This document shows positions 9,833 through 19,535 of a DNA stretch of 28,536 nt, piece after piece. The position numbers and the translations under genes are program-made. Position 1 is the first letter of the stretch; each line of letters opens with the position of its first letter. The notes beneath the pieces are model-generated. The model was not told the origin of the DNA. It searched no databases and was given only the letters and a program-made list of their open reading frames with translations. Source of the DNA: Chara braunii (lineage: Eukaryota > Streptophyta > Charophyceae > Charales > Characeae); contig BFEA01000233.1 in the NCBI GenBank assembly GCA_003427395.1, positions 2,001,224 to 2,029,759 of the forward strand, in the 5' to 3' direction.

Positions 9833-9870
9833 CTGTCTCTTATACACATCTAGATGTGTATAAGAGACAG
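9833..9870. other. Tn5/Nextera mate-pair junction adapter (library artefact)
   Basis: CTGTCTCTTATACACATCT is followed immediately by its reverse complement AGATGTGTATAAGAGACAG. This is the 19-bp Tn5 mosaic end in head-to-head duplicate, exactly the 38-bp circularisation junction of Nextera mate-pair libraries. It is not genomic sequence. Sequence on its two sides need not be adjacent in the genome. Confidence 0.97.
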
Positions 9871-9892
9871 TTCCAGTTTCCCCCTCTCTATG

Positions 9893-9894
<2 letters not shown>

Positions 9895-9966
<72 letters not shown>
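9895..9966 (+). repeat. (TC)n microsatellite
   Basis: About 35 TC units, a few bases after the adapter artefact. Confidence 0.95.
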
Positions 9967-9968
<2 letters not shown>

Positions 9969-10296
9969 CCCCTCTCTCCCTTAATCAGTTGTCCCACCCA
10001 CCGTCCCCGTCGTTGTCGGTGATATGTATTGTAACGGAGGGAGCATTCACAGATTGAAGTTGAGCGACCAATCGATTTTGTAAAGTTGAGTGCTTTACAG
10101 ATTCAACTTGAGTGTTGGACGAGCATTACAATGCATGTGGCGAGCGGAAGAGGTGGATTGGGTGACCCTCACGAACGGTGGTGCAGTGGGGGAAGAGGTG
10201 GACTGGGCGACACTTGGCGAGCGGATGCATCGGAGGAGGTTGAGAACTTACGGACATGGATTCTAATGGTGAGTTAGGCCATAGTCGCATTCTCCA

Positions 10297-10333
<37 letters not shown>

Positions 10334-10627
10334 TTGAGTAATAAATGCAATAGAGTTTTGTCCCCCGTGCACGATATTTTTTTATTTTTCCATCAATCAA
10401 TCAATCAATCAATCGATCGATCACCTTGGATTGATTGATTGATGAACACATCTTCTTCTTTCTTTTTACAATCCCCATCCCCTATCCTGACCACGATCCC
10501 AGCCGCGATCCTTCTTCTTCTTCTTCTTCTTCTTCCTCCTTTCGTCTGTTCAGTATCCCATCCCCTTTGTACTTCTTCTTCTTCCTCCTTTCGTCTGTGG
10601 CGATCCCAGCCACGATCCCAGCCGCGA
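9967..10627. other. Gene-less stretch with T34, an (ATCA)n hairpin and short repeats
   Basis: No coding region supported. It contains two imperfect copies of GCGAGCGG/AAGAGGTGGA-type sequence (10140-10230), T34 at 10299-10332, and an ATCA tetranucleotide run (10391-10423) facing its complement TGAT (10429-10444). A duplicated block also occurs (CTTCTTC runs, then CCTCCTTTCGTCTG, then GATCCCAGCCGCGATCC), at about 10488-10550 and 10570-10629. Confidence 0.6.
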
Positions 10628-10970
10628 TCCAAAAGGCAGGCCCGAAAGGCCACAATAGTCGGGGTCACGTCTGTTCAGTAGATATTCTAAAGCCTCAGGC
10701 GAGTCAGACCAGAAGTCCAAAAGCAAAGGTCGCAGGCGAGTTAGACCGGAAGTCCAAAACGCAGGCCCGAAAGGTTACAACATCAGGGGTCACGTCTGTT
10801 CAGTTTAATAGATGTGACCCCTGCTGCTGTGGCCTTTCGGGGCTGCCTTTTGGACTTCTCGTCTGACTCAAGACTTTACCTCTGGGACTGAGACAAAGTC
10901 TTGAGTGAGACAAGAAGTCCAAAAGGAAAGCCCGAAAGACCACAGCAATAGTGGTCACGTTTGTTCAACT

Positions 10971-11665
10971 GACTTGAGTTTGTGGTCATAAACTCAAGTG
11001 AAAATACATAAATTAAACAATTTCTTCTTTTTCAATTTGAACAAAAATAAGTCGACATTGTTGTCTATTTTACATTTATTTTCTGTTTATATGTACATAT
11101 ATATTCTTCCTTGAGTCAATAGAGAGGTCAAAGTAATCTCCTTTTACAAAAAAAATGACTTGAAAGAACCATTTTTCTCATTACGCTCAAAAGGATTCGA
11201 ACCTATGCTAGAGATTTAGAAGATCTATGTCCTATCCTTTAGACGATGGGCGTTATAAATGATATAATACACTAGACGGTATATGAATATATATGTCCTA
11301 ATGAATAGATGATATGTACTAACCTAACATTACCATCTTACAGTTTGATTTTCGCTACTGTGAAGTAATGGAAAAACAAATCCTGCAAAGATGAGAAATA
11401 ATATAATAATACTTAACCAAGGCAATGGATTCATAATAAAAAATATATCTATTTAAAATAAAGAATATTCAAGAGAATAATATTCTTAAAAATTTATGAT
11501 TCATTCAAATTTTTGACAAATATGTAATTCTAATTATATCATATTTATGCAATTCTAATTATATAATATTTTATGCAATTCTAATTATATCTATTACATA
11601 TTTATATTGATTTCATTTATCTATTTCTATTTATTGCAATTTACAAATTCTAAATTTGTAAACAT
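10971..11665. other. AT-rich, organelle-like segment
   Basis: Strongly AT-rich DNA, unlike its flanks, with one tRNA-Arg copy (11183-11254 minus) and a ~30-bp tandem repeat of the AATTCTAATTATAT type at about 11521-11600. No protein ORF. Composition plus an organelle-type tRNA suggest plastid or mitochondrial DNA transferred to the nucleus. A chimeric contig is the alternative. Confidence 0.5.
11183..11254 (-). tRNA. trnR-UCU: tRNA-Arg(UCU), organelle-type, probably a decaying copy
   Basis: The minus strand gives a 72-nt cloverleaf. The acceptor strands are ACGCCCA and TGAGCGT (one C-A mismatch). The D arm is GTCTAAAGGATAGGAC. The anticodon loop CTTCTAA carries anticodon TCT. The T arm contains GGTTCGAATCC. 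The overall sequence closely resembles plastid-type trnR-UCU. Mismatches in the acceptor, anticodon and T stems (one each) suggest a nuclear-transferred pseudogene, though a functional organelle tRNA with wobble tolerance cannot be excluded. CCA is not encoded. Confidence 0.78.
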
Positions 11666-12180
11666 TTCAGGCGAGTCAGACCAGAAGTCCAAAAGGCGGG
11701 TCTGAAAGACCAAAGCAGCGGGTGAACAGACGTGACCCCTGCTGCTGTGGTCTTTCGGGCCTGCTTTTTGGACTTCTGGTCTGACTCGCCTGCGACGTTA
11801 CCTCTGGGACTGAGACCAACTGGGTTTGCGCCTTCGACTCTGCTGAGCAGACATGACCCCTGCTGCAGTGGCCTTTCGGGACTGCCTTTTGGGACCGATA
11901 CTGAGTCAGACCTGAAGTCCAAGACCTGACCTTTGTGGCCTTTCGGGCCTGCCTTTTGGGACTGACTCAAGACTTAGTCTCAGTCCCAGAGCTCAAGTCT
12001 TGAGTCTCAGTCTCAACATGCAGGCCCGAAAGGCAACAGCAGCAGGGGTCACGTCGGCCGAACAGACATGACCCGTACTGCTGTGGCCTTTCGGACCTGC
12101 CTTTTGGACTTCTGGACTAACTCAAGACTTGACCTTTGGGCCTACAACCTTTGACTTATAGTTTCTGCTAAACAGACGTG

Positions 12181-12736
12181 ACCAAGATGTGGCAATTGGG
12201 ATTTGTTTGCATGCCTTTAGCTTACCTACTCATGTCCTCTTTGAAAACTAACCACCCATACCCACTTTCTGTTTCAAAACCACCCATGACCACCTACACC
12301 CAAACCTTTTGTTAACCACCTATACCGTACCCAACCAAATTTTTTTTCCCCACCCCTACCCACCCGTGCCCACCCACAATTCAATGCATCAATCCAAACC
12401 CACCTATACCGTACCTCTAACCGGGTTTTTTGGGTGTCGACAAGGTGCATGGTCGGGGTCGAGGCACAGACCGGAAAGCCAAACGGTCAGCGCAGAGGTT
12501 CGAGCGTGGGCGAGAAATAGTAGGTGGCATAAGTCGTTTTTGGTGGTGGCAGAGGTCGTTCTCGATGGTGGCAGAGGTCGTTCTTGGTGGTGGCACTTAG
12601 CAGTGTTGCCCGTCACTTAGTAGTCACACTACCCGCCTTGTACTTACCAGTCCACTTTATACTTATGAGTGTTGCCTGACATTTGGTAGTCACTCCAATC
12701 TGTCTTCGACACTAATGAAATCTGAACATGTTACTG
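12181..12736. other. Gene-less stretch with C-rich and 22-bp tandem repeats
   Basis: 12240-12420 is C/A-rich with recurring CACCTATACCGTACC (two copies). 12528-12596 holds three imperfect copies of a ~22-bp unit (GGTGGTGGCAGAGGTCGTTC). No ORF is supported. Confidence 0.55.
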
Positions 12737-12841
12737 CAGTCTTTCCCCGAATACAACGCACAGTCATTATAGCTGTATTTAACCTTAAACACACCTCAAA
12801 TACAGCTACAATGACTGTACGTTGTATTCGAGGGACCACTG
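12737..12841. mobile_element. Short hairpin MITE, Tc1/mariner-like ends
   Basis: A 105-bp stem-loop. The left arm starts CAGTCTTTCCCCGAATACAA and the right arm, read on the minus strand, starts CAGTGGTCCCTCGAATACAA. The arms run about 44 bp with few mismatches, through CAGTCATTATAGCTGTATTT, around a ~17-nt loop. CAGT termini and a TA directly after the right end fit a Tc1/mariner (pogo-like) MITE. The left-side TA is not clear. Confidence 0.6.
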
Positions 12842-13380
12842 TAGGGCTCTAACATCTAATACAAAGAATGTTAAATCCAGAAATAACAAATGGTGAAAAG
12901 AAAACACATCACACAAAAGTAGCATATTATTTGTGTGATATGCACCTCGTTTGATTTCCGACTTTTAGAAATTTGAAATTTCTATATTTTTCTGGTGTTC
13001 ATCGTTTGATTAATTTATCGACACAAAAACCTCTCACATGGATAACAATGTTATAGGGCTATAACTATTTAAAAAAAGGAGGATAAAATTAATTCCAATA
13101 GTTTATGAATTTATTTTTCAAATGTACGACTTAATGAGAATAAATCATCACTATAGGGCTATAACCTTTAAGACAGGAAATATTAATTTATGAAGCGATG
13201 AATGGCAAAGAAAAATACTTCATACGAAAGTTTCATGTTAGTAGTGTGATGTTCATAAAGTCTGATTTTCGACTCTCTGAAACAACTACATTTCTTAGCA
13301 ATCTCATGCGATCAATGAAGGAACCGTAAAAATGTTTTGACGTTGGGACTTCGACGTTATAGGGTTGTATCCAAGTTTCA
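12842..13380. repeat. Degenerate ~207-bp repeat with palindromic GTTATAGGGCTATAAC boxes
   Basis: Two diverged copies align at about 12843-13050 and 13153-13360. They share stretches such as AAATGG(T)GAAAAGAAAA, a GTGTGAT block and TCTGATTTTCGACT/TTTGATTTCCGACT. Each repeat boundary carries TAGGGCTATAAC or a close variant (12843, 13050, 13153, 13360). The box GTTATAG-GG-CTATAAC is self-complementary. Likely an old satellite. Confidence 0.5.
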
Positions 13381-13794
13381 CCAAGTTTCTGGAAAAAAAT
13401 ATTTTAATGAACACCACTACACTTTGAAGGCTTTTATCCATGTTTTTATATCTATTGGTGTTCTAATGATTTTTTAGGGGATAAATTCTACATCTTTTCG
13501 TAAACCTTAGGTTTGTGAAAAACTGAACTCCGTAAAAAAACTTGATTTCAGCGTGATCGAATTTTGTTGTAAAAAGGGATAGAAAAGATGACGAAAATTT
13601 TTGCCTTTCCGGTTTGCTCTGGTTTAGGTGTAACAGATAACAGTTGTTTTTTGTCATTTCGTTAAAAAAATACGAGCTCCTGATTACACTTTTGTTAATC
13701 ATGTTTTTTTTTTTTTTTTTTCTACTACCTTCTCGTTCACGCCGAATGAGAGTGTACCGACCGCCATCGAATTTTTTTTTCTTCTGAATTGTCC
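13381..13794. other. Gene-less stretch
   Basis: AT-rich sequence with T runs near 13704-13721 and 13772-13780. I see no gene or element here. Confidence 0.6.
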
Positions 13795-14123
13795 TAGGTT
13801 ACCAGCCCGGACGTCCGGGACCCTTTTCTATTCCGGGTTGTCCGATCGGACAACTCCGCCAGTTGTCCGAGTGGGGCCCAGTGTCCGGGGTGGTGGAATA
13901 ATTGTATGTGGGTCCGACGGCGTTTCCGACCCTACGCTGATGTTTTTTTTGGTCTGTAGTACCCCTTTTCCGTCTGCTCAATTTATTGACGCCGGTAGGG
14001 CCTCCAAAAACGGGACCGAAAAAGGTCCGGTCAGGGCCGTCAAATCAAAGAGATCTACAACCAGATCGGGCCAAATTTTAATTTGAAATCAACGCCCGAC
14101 CTCCTCCTCCTCCCAGTTTTTTT

Positions 14124-14308
14124 TTGTTTCTTCTTCTTTCTCCTCTTCGTCCAAAAGGGCCCCGCAAATATTTACCAAGGTGTTCCTACGTCTGGAAGGA
14201 TGCCCATTGGACTGCTGTAGGTCTTCGAGCAGGCCAGCATTATATCATAGATTCGGATTCTGGTCTTTGTTTCACGAGTTATGGGTTACGAACTTACTAC
14301 AAACACTA
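14124..14308 (+). pseudogene. ORF fragment with coherent protein-like stretch, unidentified
   Basis: The frame reads KGPRKYLPRCSYVWKDAHWT, then AVGLRAGQHYIIDSDSG and LCFTSYGLRTYYKH. The composition is that of a real protein, and a His-Trp...Tyr-Ile-Ile-Asp-Ser arrangement vaguely recalls papain-fold proteases such as ubiquitin-like or Josephin peptidases. That resemblance is weak. It has no start context and runs into the satellite array at 14309. It may be a gene piece captured between transposon ends. Confidence 0.3.
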
Positions 14309-15205
14309 CAGTAGCTGTCTCGTTTTTTTTTTTTCCTTTTCTTACGTGCAGTGGCCCTAAGGGCCTGGCTCCACTCATTAGCACTTGCAGAAAAGAAAAG
14401 CAGATGGCTTGTATGGTTCCAATTTTTATGAGAAAATTCATTCCAGTTTTGCATATACAATAACTGTCTCGTTTTTTTTTCTTTTTCTTTTTCTTACGTG
14501 CAGTGGCCTTAAGGGCGTGGCTCCACTCATCAGCACTTGCTGAAAAGAAAAACGGATGGCTTGTATCGTTCCAGTTTCTAAGAGAAGATTCATTCTAGTT
14601 TTGCACGTACAGTGGTTGTCTCGTTTTTTGTTTTCCCTTTTCTTACGTGCAATGGCCCTAAGGGCCTCGCTTCACTCATCAGCACGTTCAGAAAAGAAAA
14701 ACGGATGGCTTGTATGGTTCCAGTTTCTAGGAGAAGATTCATTCCAGTTTTGCACATACAATAGCTATTTCGTTTTGTTTTTTTTTTCCCTTACGTGTTG
14801 TGGCCCTAAGGGCGTAACTCCACTCATCAACACTTGCAGAAAAGAAAAACGGATTACTTGTATCGTTCCAGTTTCTAGGAGAAGATTCATTCTAGTTTTG
14901 CACATACAGTAGCTGTCTCCTTTTTTGTTTTTCCTTTTCTTACGTGCAGTGACCCTAAGAGCCTCGCTCCACTCATCAGCACTTACAAAAAAGAAAAACA
15001 GGTGACTTGTATGGTTCCAGTTTCTATGAGGAGATTCATTCTAGTTTTGCACATACAGTAGCTGTCTCGTTTTTTTGTTTTTCCTTGTCTTACGTGCAGC
15101 GGCCCTAAGGGCCTCGCTCCACTCATCAGCACTTGCAGAAAAGAAAAACGAATGGCTTGTATGGTTCCAGTTTCTTGGATAAGATTTATTCTAGTTTTGC
15201 ACATT
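14309..15205 (+). repeat. 149-bp tandem satellite, six units
   Basis: Units start near 14309, 14458, 14610, 14759, 14907 and 15056, each 148-152 bp. Each opens with CAGTAGCTGTCTCG or a variant, followed by a T-rich run, CTTACGTGCAGTGGCCCTAA, CTCCACTCATCAGCACTTGC, a purine run and TTCATTCTAGTTTTGCACAT. The central GGCCCTAAGGGCC is a palindrome. Units differ by scattered substitutions. The same unit appears at 9718-9832 next to the adapter artefact. Confidence 0.93.
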
Positions 15206-15431
15206 TAGTGACAAGTGGAGTGAAGCCCTGAAAATCACATGCCAAGTTAGTAAGTCAGTAACCAATAACTGCTGAAACACACTATATATAGCTGGCATGC
15301 TCCGTCCTTACTACGAATTTGGTGACGACCCGTCCAGTGGTCACCCATCTCGTGCCGACAAGACCCTTGCCAATTTTTGGCAGGGACCTTTTTAAGGAAA
15401 GGCAGGGGGAGTCTGAATAATGTGAAAGGAC

Positions 15432-15483
15432 TTTGTGTTCTCTCTCTCTCTCTCGCGCGCGCGCGCGTGTTTACACACATCAC

Positions 15484-15540
<57 letters not shown>
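15432..15540 (+). repeat. (TC)n-(GC)n-(T)55 low-complexity tract
   Basis: A TC run changes into alternating GCGCGCGC (Z-DNA prone), then an ACACA run and 55 consecutive T from 15486 to 15540. Just behind it a GCGCACT heptamer is repeated three times (about 15573-15596). Confidence 0.9.
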
Positions 15541-15542
<2 letters not shown>

Positions 15543-15904
15543 GCTAATGCGTTTGCTCATCTAGGATTAGAGCACTGCGCACTGCGCACTGCGCAACGCA
15601 CTTATGCTTCCCACCCTCTTCCCCACCCCCAATACCTTTTTTTATTTTTTTCTCTGAATGGCCTCAAAAAAGTTTTAGGGGGTCCCCTGGTGGAGCGCAA
15701 CCCCACCTTGTTTTTTTTTTTTTTTTTTTTGCTTTCCCGATTTGAAAAAAATGAGTTGTCCGGGATCCCGGACAACTCCGCACAAGATGTCCGCCAAGGA
15801 CGTCCGGCCAGGACAACCGGTCACCGAACAATTAGTAGCCTAGGAATTATCCTAATAATTCGTGCAAAACATATATTTTGTTTTCTCTAGTTTTCACGAA
15901 TCCA

Positions 15905-17662
15905 CTGTTAAAGGACTTTATGACGGTTTTTGACCTTCCGCCGGAAGAGTTGAACAAGAGGAAGTTGGTCATAAATCCGGATGCCATGCAAGGCGTTATA
16001 GTTGTTCTATGGGTCTCCATGAGGTGTGCATTCCGATGACCGATGAACTTCTTCCTCGTGAGTTTGATATTCGTTTGCGTGTTCCTCTTCCAGGTGAGTG
16101 GCAGACGGTTGTGGTTCCATAACGTTCTCAAGCGCACAACTGCTTAAGGTTTGTTTTTCTTTTCCTGGAGGAAATTGATAATTGGTCTGTCCAGTGTACC
16201 TCGGAAGTTGGATGACCACTAGGACTTAATGCCAAGGAGTACTATGCATTTCACCTCATGAACACGATGTTGAAAGACCTTGCCTCCTGTATGCAACATG
16301 TCTCTTCCACGAGTTTTGTTGCATGACGTACAGTAAAGTTGAATCTCTCCACTGGCAATAGGTGAGATTCCACCAAAAAGAATTGTGGTCGAAGTATTAT
16401 CAAGATTGACGAAATGTTGTGGAACAAAATCAACGTGGAGACGGTGTTAGGACAAAAGACGTTTTACCTTCAACACTGAAGGTCCCCAATATATGAGTGA
16501 AAAATATCACGATAGCATGACAATTGTGAGATGATTTGGAGAACCGGATTTTTTCATCACTATGACATGCAACACTAACTGGTCAGAGATCAAACAAACC
16601 CTGTTGCCAGCTCAATGTCCTAACGACAGACCGGATCTTCTCGCGAGAGTGTTCAAAGGTTATCTTGCACAACTCATTGATGAGATAAAGAACAAACGGA
16701 TCTTTGGTAGAGTGAGTGAAATGTTGTATCTGGTGGAGTTCCAAAAAAGGGGTTTACCACACGCACATATATTGGTTATCTTGCATCTGGATGCTAAACT
16801 TCAGGATGCGGATTTTGTTGATAATATCGTGTGTGTCGAGATTCCTCCGGAAGGAGAATTGAGAGGAAGGGTTGCCAATTTCATGTTGCACGGAAATTGA
16901 GGTGCGGAGAAACGTGACGCTTCATGTACAGAGCATAGAGAATGCATAAAAGGGTTTTCAAAAGACTTCATTTTGACAACAACATTCAAAGACGAACAAA
17001 CATACCCTTCGTATAGCAGAAGGAAACGAAGTGACGGTGGTTTTACGGTTGTTCAAAGTGGTGTCGTTTACGATAATCATCATGTGGTGTCGTACAACCC
17101 GTACTTGCTAATGAGGTTTCATTGTCACTTGAATGTTGAATATTGTGCTAATATCAAGGCGTGCAAGTACCTGTATAAGTACGTGTACCAAGGGTGTGAT
17201 GGTGCTGTGGTTTGTGAGTAAGATGGTAATGTGGCTATCGATAGAGTCAAATTGTATCAAGATACGCGTGTTGTAAGTGCATGTGAGGCATGCTAGCGTC
17301 TGTTTGAGTTCGACCTTGTGGAACAATGCCCCGCAGTCGAAAGATTGTCCATGTATATAGAAAACATGCAAAAAGTGCAATTCGAACGTGACACTGAGCA
17401 TGACGTTATTTCGCATGGACCCCCGAAAATGAAACTTACGGATGGATGAAACACAACTCTTTGAATGAACATGTTCCTAGAGAGGAGCTTCCTTTGTATG
17501 GAGAGATCGATAACATTCATGTCAGGGATAACAAACACAAGAAGTGGAATCGAAGAAAGCGAGATCTTCACAGTAGTCCCTTCAAAAAGATATATCGATT
17601 GCATCACGTGAGGATCAAGGAAGGCGAACGATTATATTTGTGTATTGCTAAACCATAAACAT
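15905..17662 (+). pseudogene. Helitron Rep domain (HUH nuclease), degraded
   Basis: This is the N-terminal half of a Helitron RepHel protein, the rolling-circle replicase that nicks and rejoins transposon DNA. KEYYAFHLM (about 16229-16262) matches the start of the conserved Helitron N-terminal region. YHDSMTIVR and FFITMTCNTNWSEI follow. The HUH motif RGLPHAHIL has its two His at 16760-16768. YNPYLLMRFHCHLNVEYC comes next, then the two-tyrosine block KYLYKYVYQG (17165-17194) that supplies the catalytic tyrosines. The frame is broken by TGA 16898, TAA 17219, TAG 17294 (at a Trp conserved in EACWRLF) and frameshifts near 17300-17440 and 17640. Upstream pieces back to about 15905 (LPPEELNKRKLVINPDAM; PREFDIRLRVPLPGEW) read as coding but are shifted. 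Inactive. Confidence 0.88.
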
Positions 17663-19508
17663 TCTCGTGAGGTGCGCTCTTTTGCCGAAATTCATACAGT
17701 GTTCCGATCCGTGTATCTTCGATTAGGCCTTTTGCAAACAAACGATGCATATGATCAATGCATAGACACCGCCGTAGCGCATTACATGTTTGAAGAAGTT
17801 TGTAAAGTGTTCCTTACCGTTCTCGCCTTTGACCAAGCGAACGGTCCGGTCCGTTTCTTTGAATGGCATTGGGATAGGATGCGTGATGATTTTCATTATT
17901 GTGCAGACAATGAAATTGTTTTGCCGAACATTTTACAATCGTTAGTCTTATTTCATCTTTGACCGGATCTTACAAGAGTCTGGAAAAAAATTTCGTAAGT
18001 TATGCCTTTATTATCCAACACCAGATGGGGAAACAATTGCTGAGAATATAATGAGACATTACGAGAACAAAATGGTATAGTCGATTCTAAACGAGGAGTT
18101 ATTGTATGATCCGATTTAAATACTACGCACATATGACTCTAGTTTTCGACGTCTTCGGCCACGCCAACGAGTGTTGGTGGAAAAAGTTGTTCGGGTTGTG
18201 CAAGAGAAAAAATCATTGCGTGTTTTTGTCGATGCACCCGCTTGAACAGGAAAGACTTTTTGTATTGAAACGATTTTGGCGGGCATCAGGTCTCGTTCTA
18301 CCATTGGACTGATCGTGACACCTGGTGGGATAGCGGCGACTCTTTTGACAGGGGGTCGAACATTTCACTCACGATTTCGCACACCTTTAAAGCCTGATAA
18401 CACACATTCATTCTTAATTTTGAAACAAAGTGAAATCCACCGTGCAGACTTGATTGTTTGAGACGAGGCTCCAATGAGTAACAAGTTTCACTTGGAAACT
18501 CTTGACGTTAAGCTTCGGGACCTCTGTAACAAAGACGAGCCGTTTGGTCGAAAAGTTTTACTTCTTGCTGGGGATTTTCAACAGGTTTTGCCCGTTCCGA
18601 AACACGGATCGTGAGAGCAACAAATTGATGCGTTGATGAAAATGTCTCCTTTGTGGAAACTTTTTGAGATTCATCAACTAACCGAAAATATGCAAATCTT
18701 AAGTTTAGGCGATGATGAAATGACACGAATGTATGTCCATTTTTTTATGCGTGTTGGGAACGATGATCATCCTCGTGTGTTCCTAATGAACCTGATAAAG
18801 TCAGATTGTCATGTGAAATTTGTATGGATAAACTGATTGATGAGTTGATTTCATGGACATTTGAGAATGCGTCTAACCACATGAGGGATGTCGAGTATTT
18901 GATTAATTTTATGCCCTACTAATGACGATGCGGGTTCTGTTCACAACCGTGTTCTTAACGATTTTCCTTGGGAGGTGCGTGAATTTTTCAACGTTGATTA
19001 TCTTGATTCGGATGATACCGGACTCGGTATTAAGAGCAAGTTTTTAAACTCTCTCAATGAATCAGGCCTTCCACCTCGCAAGTTGCGCTTAAAAATTGGT
19101 TCACTCGTTATGTTTTTGCGAAATTTGTCCCCGAAGCAAGGATTTTGCAACTGTAGAAGGTTGATTATGAAGAAGATTGTTAATGATGATTTGTTGGAAG
19201 TGACAATAATGCAAACGGGTAAGACAACATTAATCCCTAAGATTGATCTGACAAGCTATGTTGAGACCACCGGGTTCAAACGGTTTATGAGGCGATTTCC
19301 AGTCCGTCTTGTTTTTGCTGTGACGGTTAACAAGTCGCAAAGACAAAGTGTATCGCATGTGGGGGTTTGGCTACACAAGTCGGTTTTTGCGCATGACCAA
19401 ATGTACGTTGTTTTGTCTCGTGTTGGTAATCCCAACAACGTCCGTGTTGCGTTGCCTAATAAAAACATTTTGACGAAGAATATTGTGTATCATGAACTTT
19501 TGAGATGA
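17663..19508 (+). pseudogene. Helitron PIF1-type helicase domain, degraded
   Basis: This continues the Helitron protein into its SF1B helicase half, which unwinds the strand displaced during rolling-circle transposition. The linker SFAEIHTVFRSVYLRLGLLQ resembles the Rep-helicase junction of other Helitrons. Walker A reads VFVDAPA-stop-TGKTF, with TGA at 18243-18245. IGLIVTPGGIAATLLTGGRT follows. Walker B reads LIV-stop-DEAPMS, with TGA 18459-18461 at a position usually Trp. Motif III is LLLAGDFQQVLPV. The C-terminal motifs are FAVTVNKSQRQS and YVVLSRV (ORF 18975-19508). All lie in one frame broken by stops. The C-terminal 177 codons are intact. Helitron termini (TC... and hairpin-CTRR) were not located. 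Confidence 0.88.
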
Positions 19509-19535
19509 GTTGTTTTTTTTTTTTTCTATCGATCC

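Larger units (their letters stand above)
10628..12180. mobile_element. Inverted-module (foldback-like) array around an AT-rich core
   Basis: A module of about 50 bp, roughly AGTCCAAAAGGCAGGCCCGAAA then GGCCACAGCAGCAGGGG then TCACGTCTGTTCAG, recurs at least ten times. Forward copies begin near 10628, 10752, 10916, 11686 and 12018. Reverse-complement copies begin near 10811, 11730, 11850, 11937 and 12064. Neighbouring forward and reverse copies can form hairpins, for example 10752-10803 with 10811-10862. The two clusters (10628-10970 and 11670-12180) flank an AT-rich stretch. The arrangement resembles foldback transposon arms or a satellite with inversions. No transposase and no clear target duplication were seen. 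Confidence 0.6.
13795..15830. mobile_element. Candidate non-autonomous DNA transposon with palindrome-rich ends
   Basis: The left end reads TAGGTTACCAGCCCGGACG. It contains perfect palindromes CCCGGACGTCCGGG (13806-13819) and GTTGTCCGATCGGACAAC (13838-13855). The right end has a 26-bp perfect palindrome at 15753-15778 built on the same GTTGTCC...GGACAAC arms, then GGACGTCCGG and GGTCACC near 15823, an inverted match to the left GGTTACC. The interior carries an ORF fragment, a six-unit satellite and T-rich DNA but no transposase. The left end resembles the hAT-like end at 24651 (shared ACCAGCCCG then ACGT-centred palindrome). I found no convincing target duplication, so it could instead be two separate ends of one family. 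Confidence 0.45.

Noticed and set aside
9419-9997. 100-150 codon Leu/Ser and Arg/Glu ORFs
   Set aside because: They are read through (TC)n arrays, an N and an adapter artefact.
14309-15205. CTGATGAGTGG on the minus strand of each satellite unit as a possible hammerhead
   Set aside because: The stem after CTGATGA is followed by GCAC rather than GAAA, so this is not a ribozyme core.
14309-15205. CRISPR-like array
   Set aside because: The units are full-length tandem repeats without unique spacers, in a eukaryotic context.
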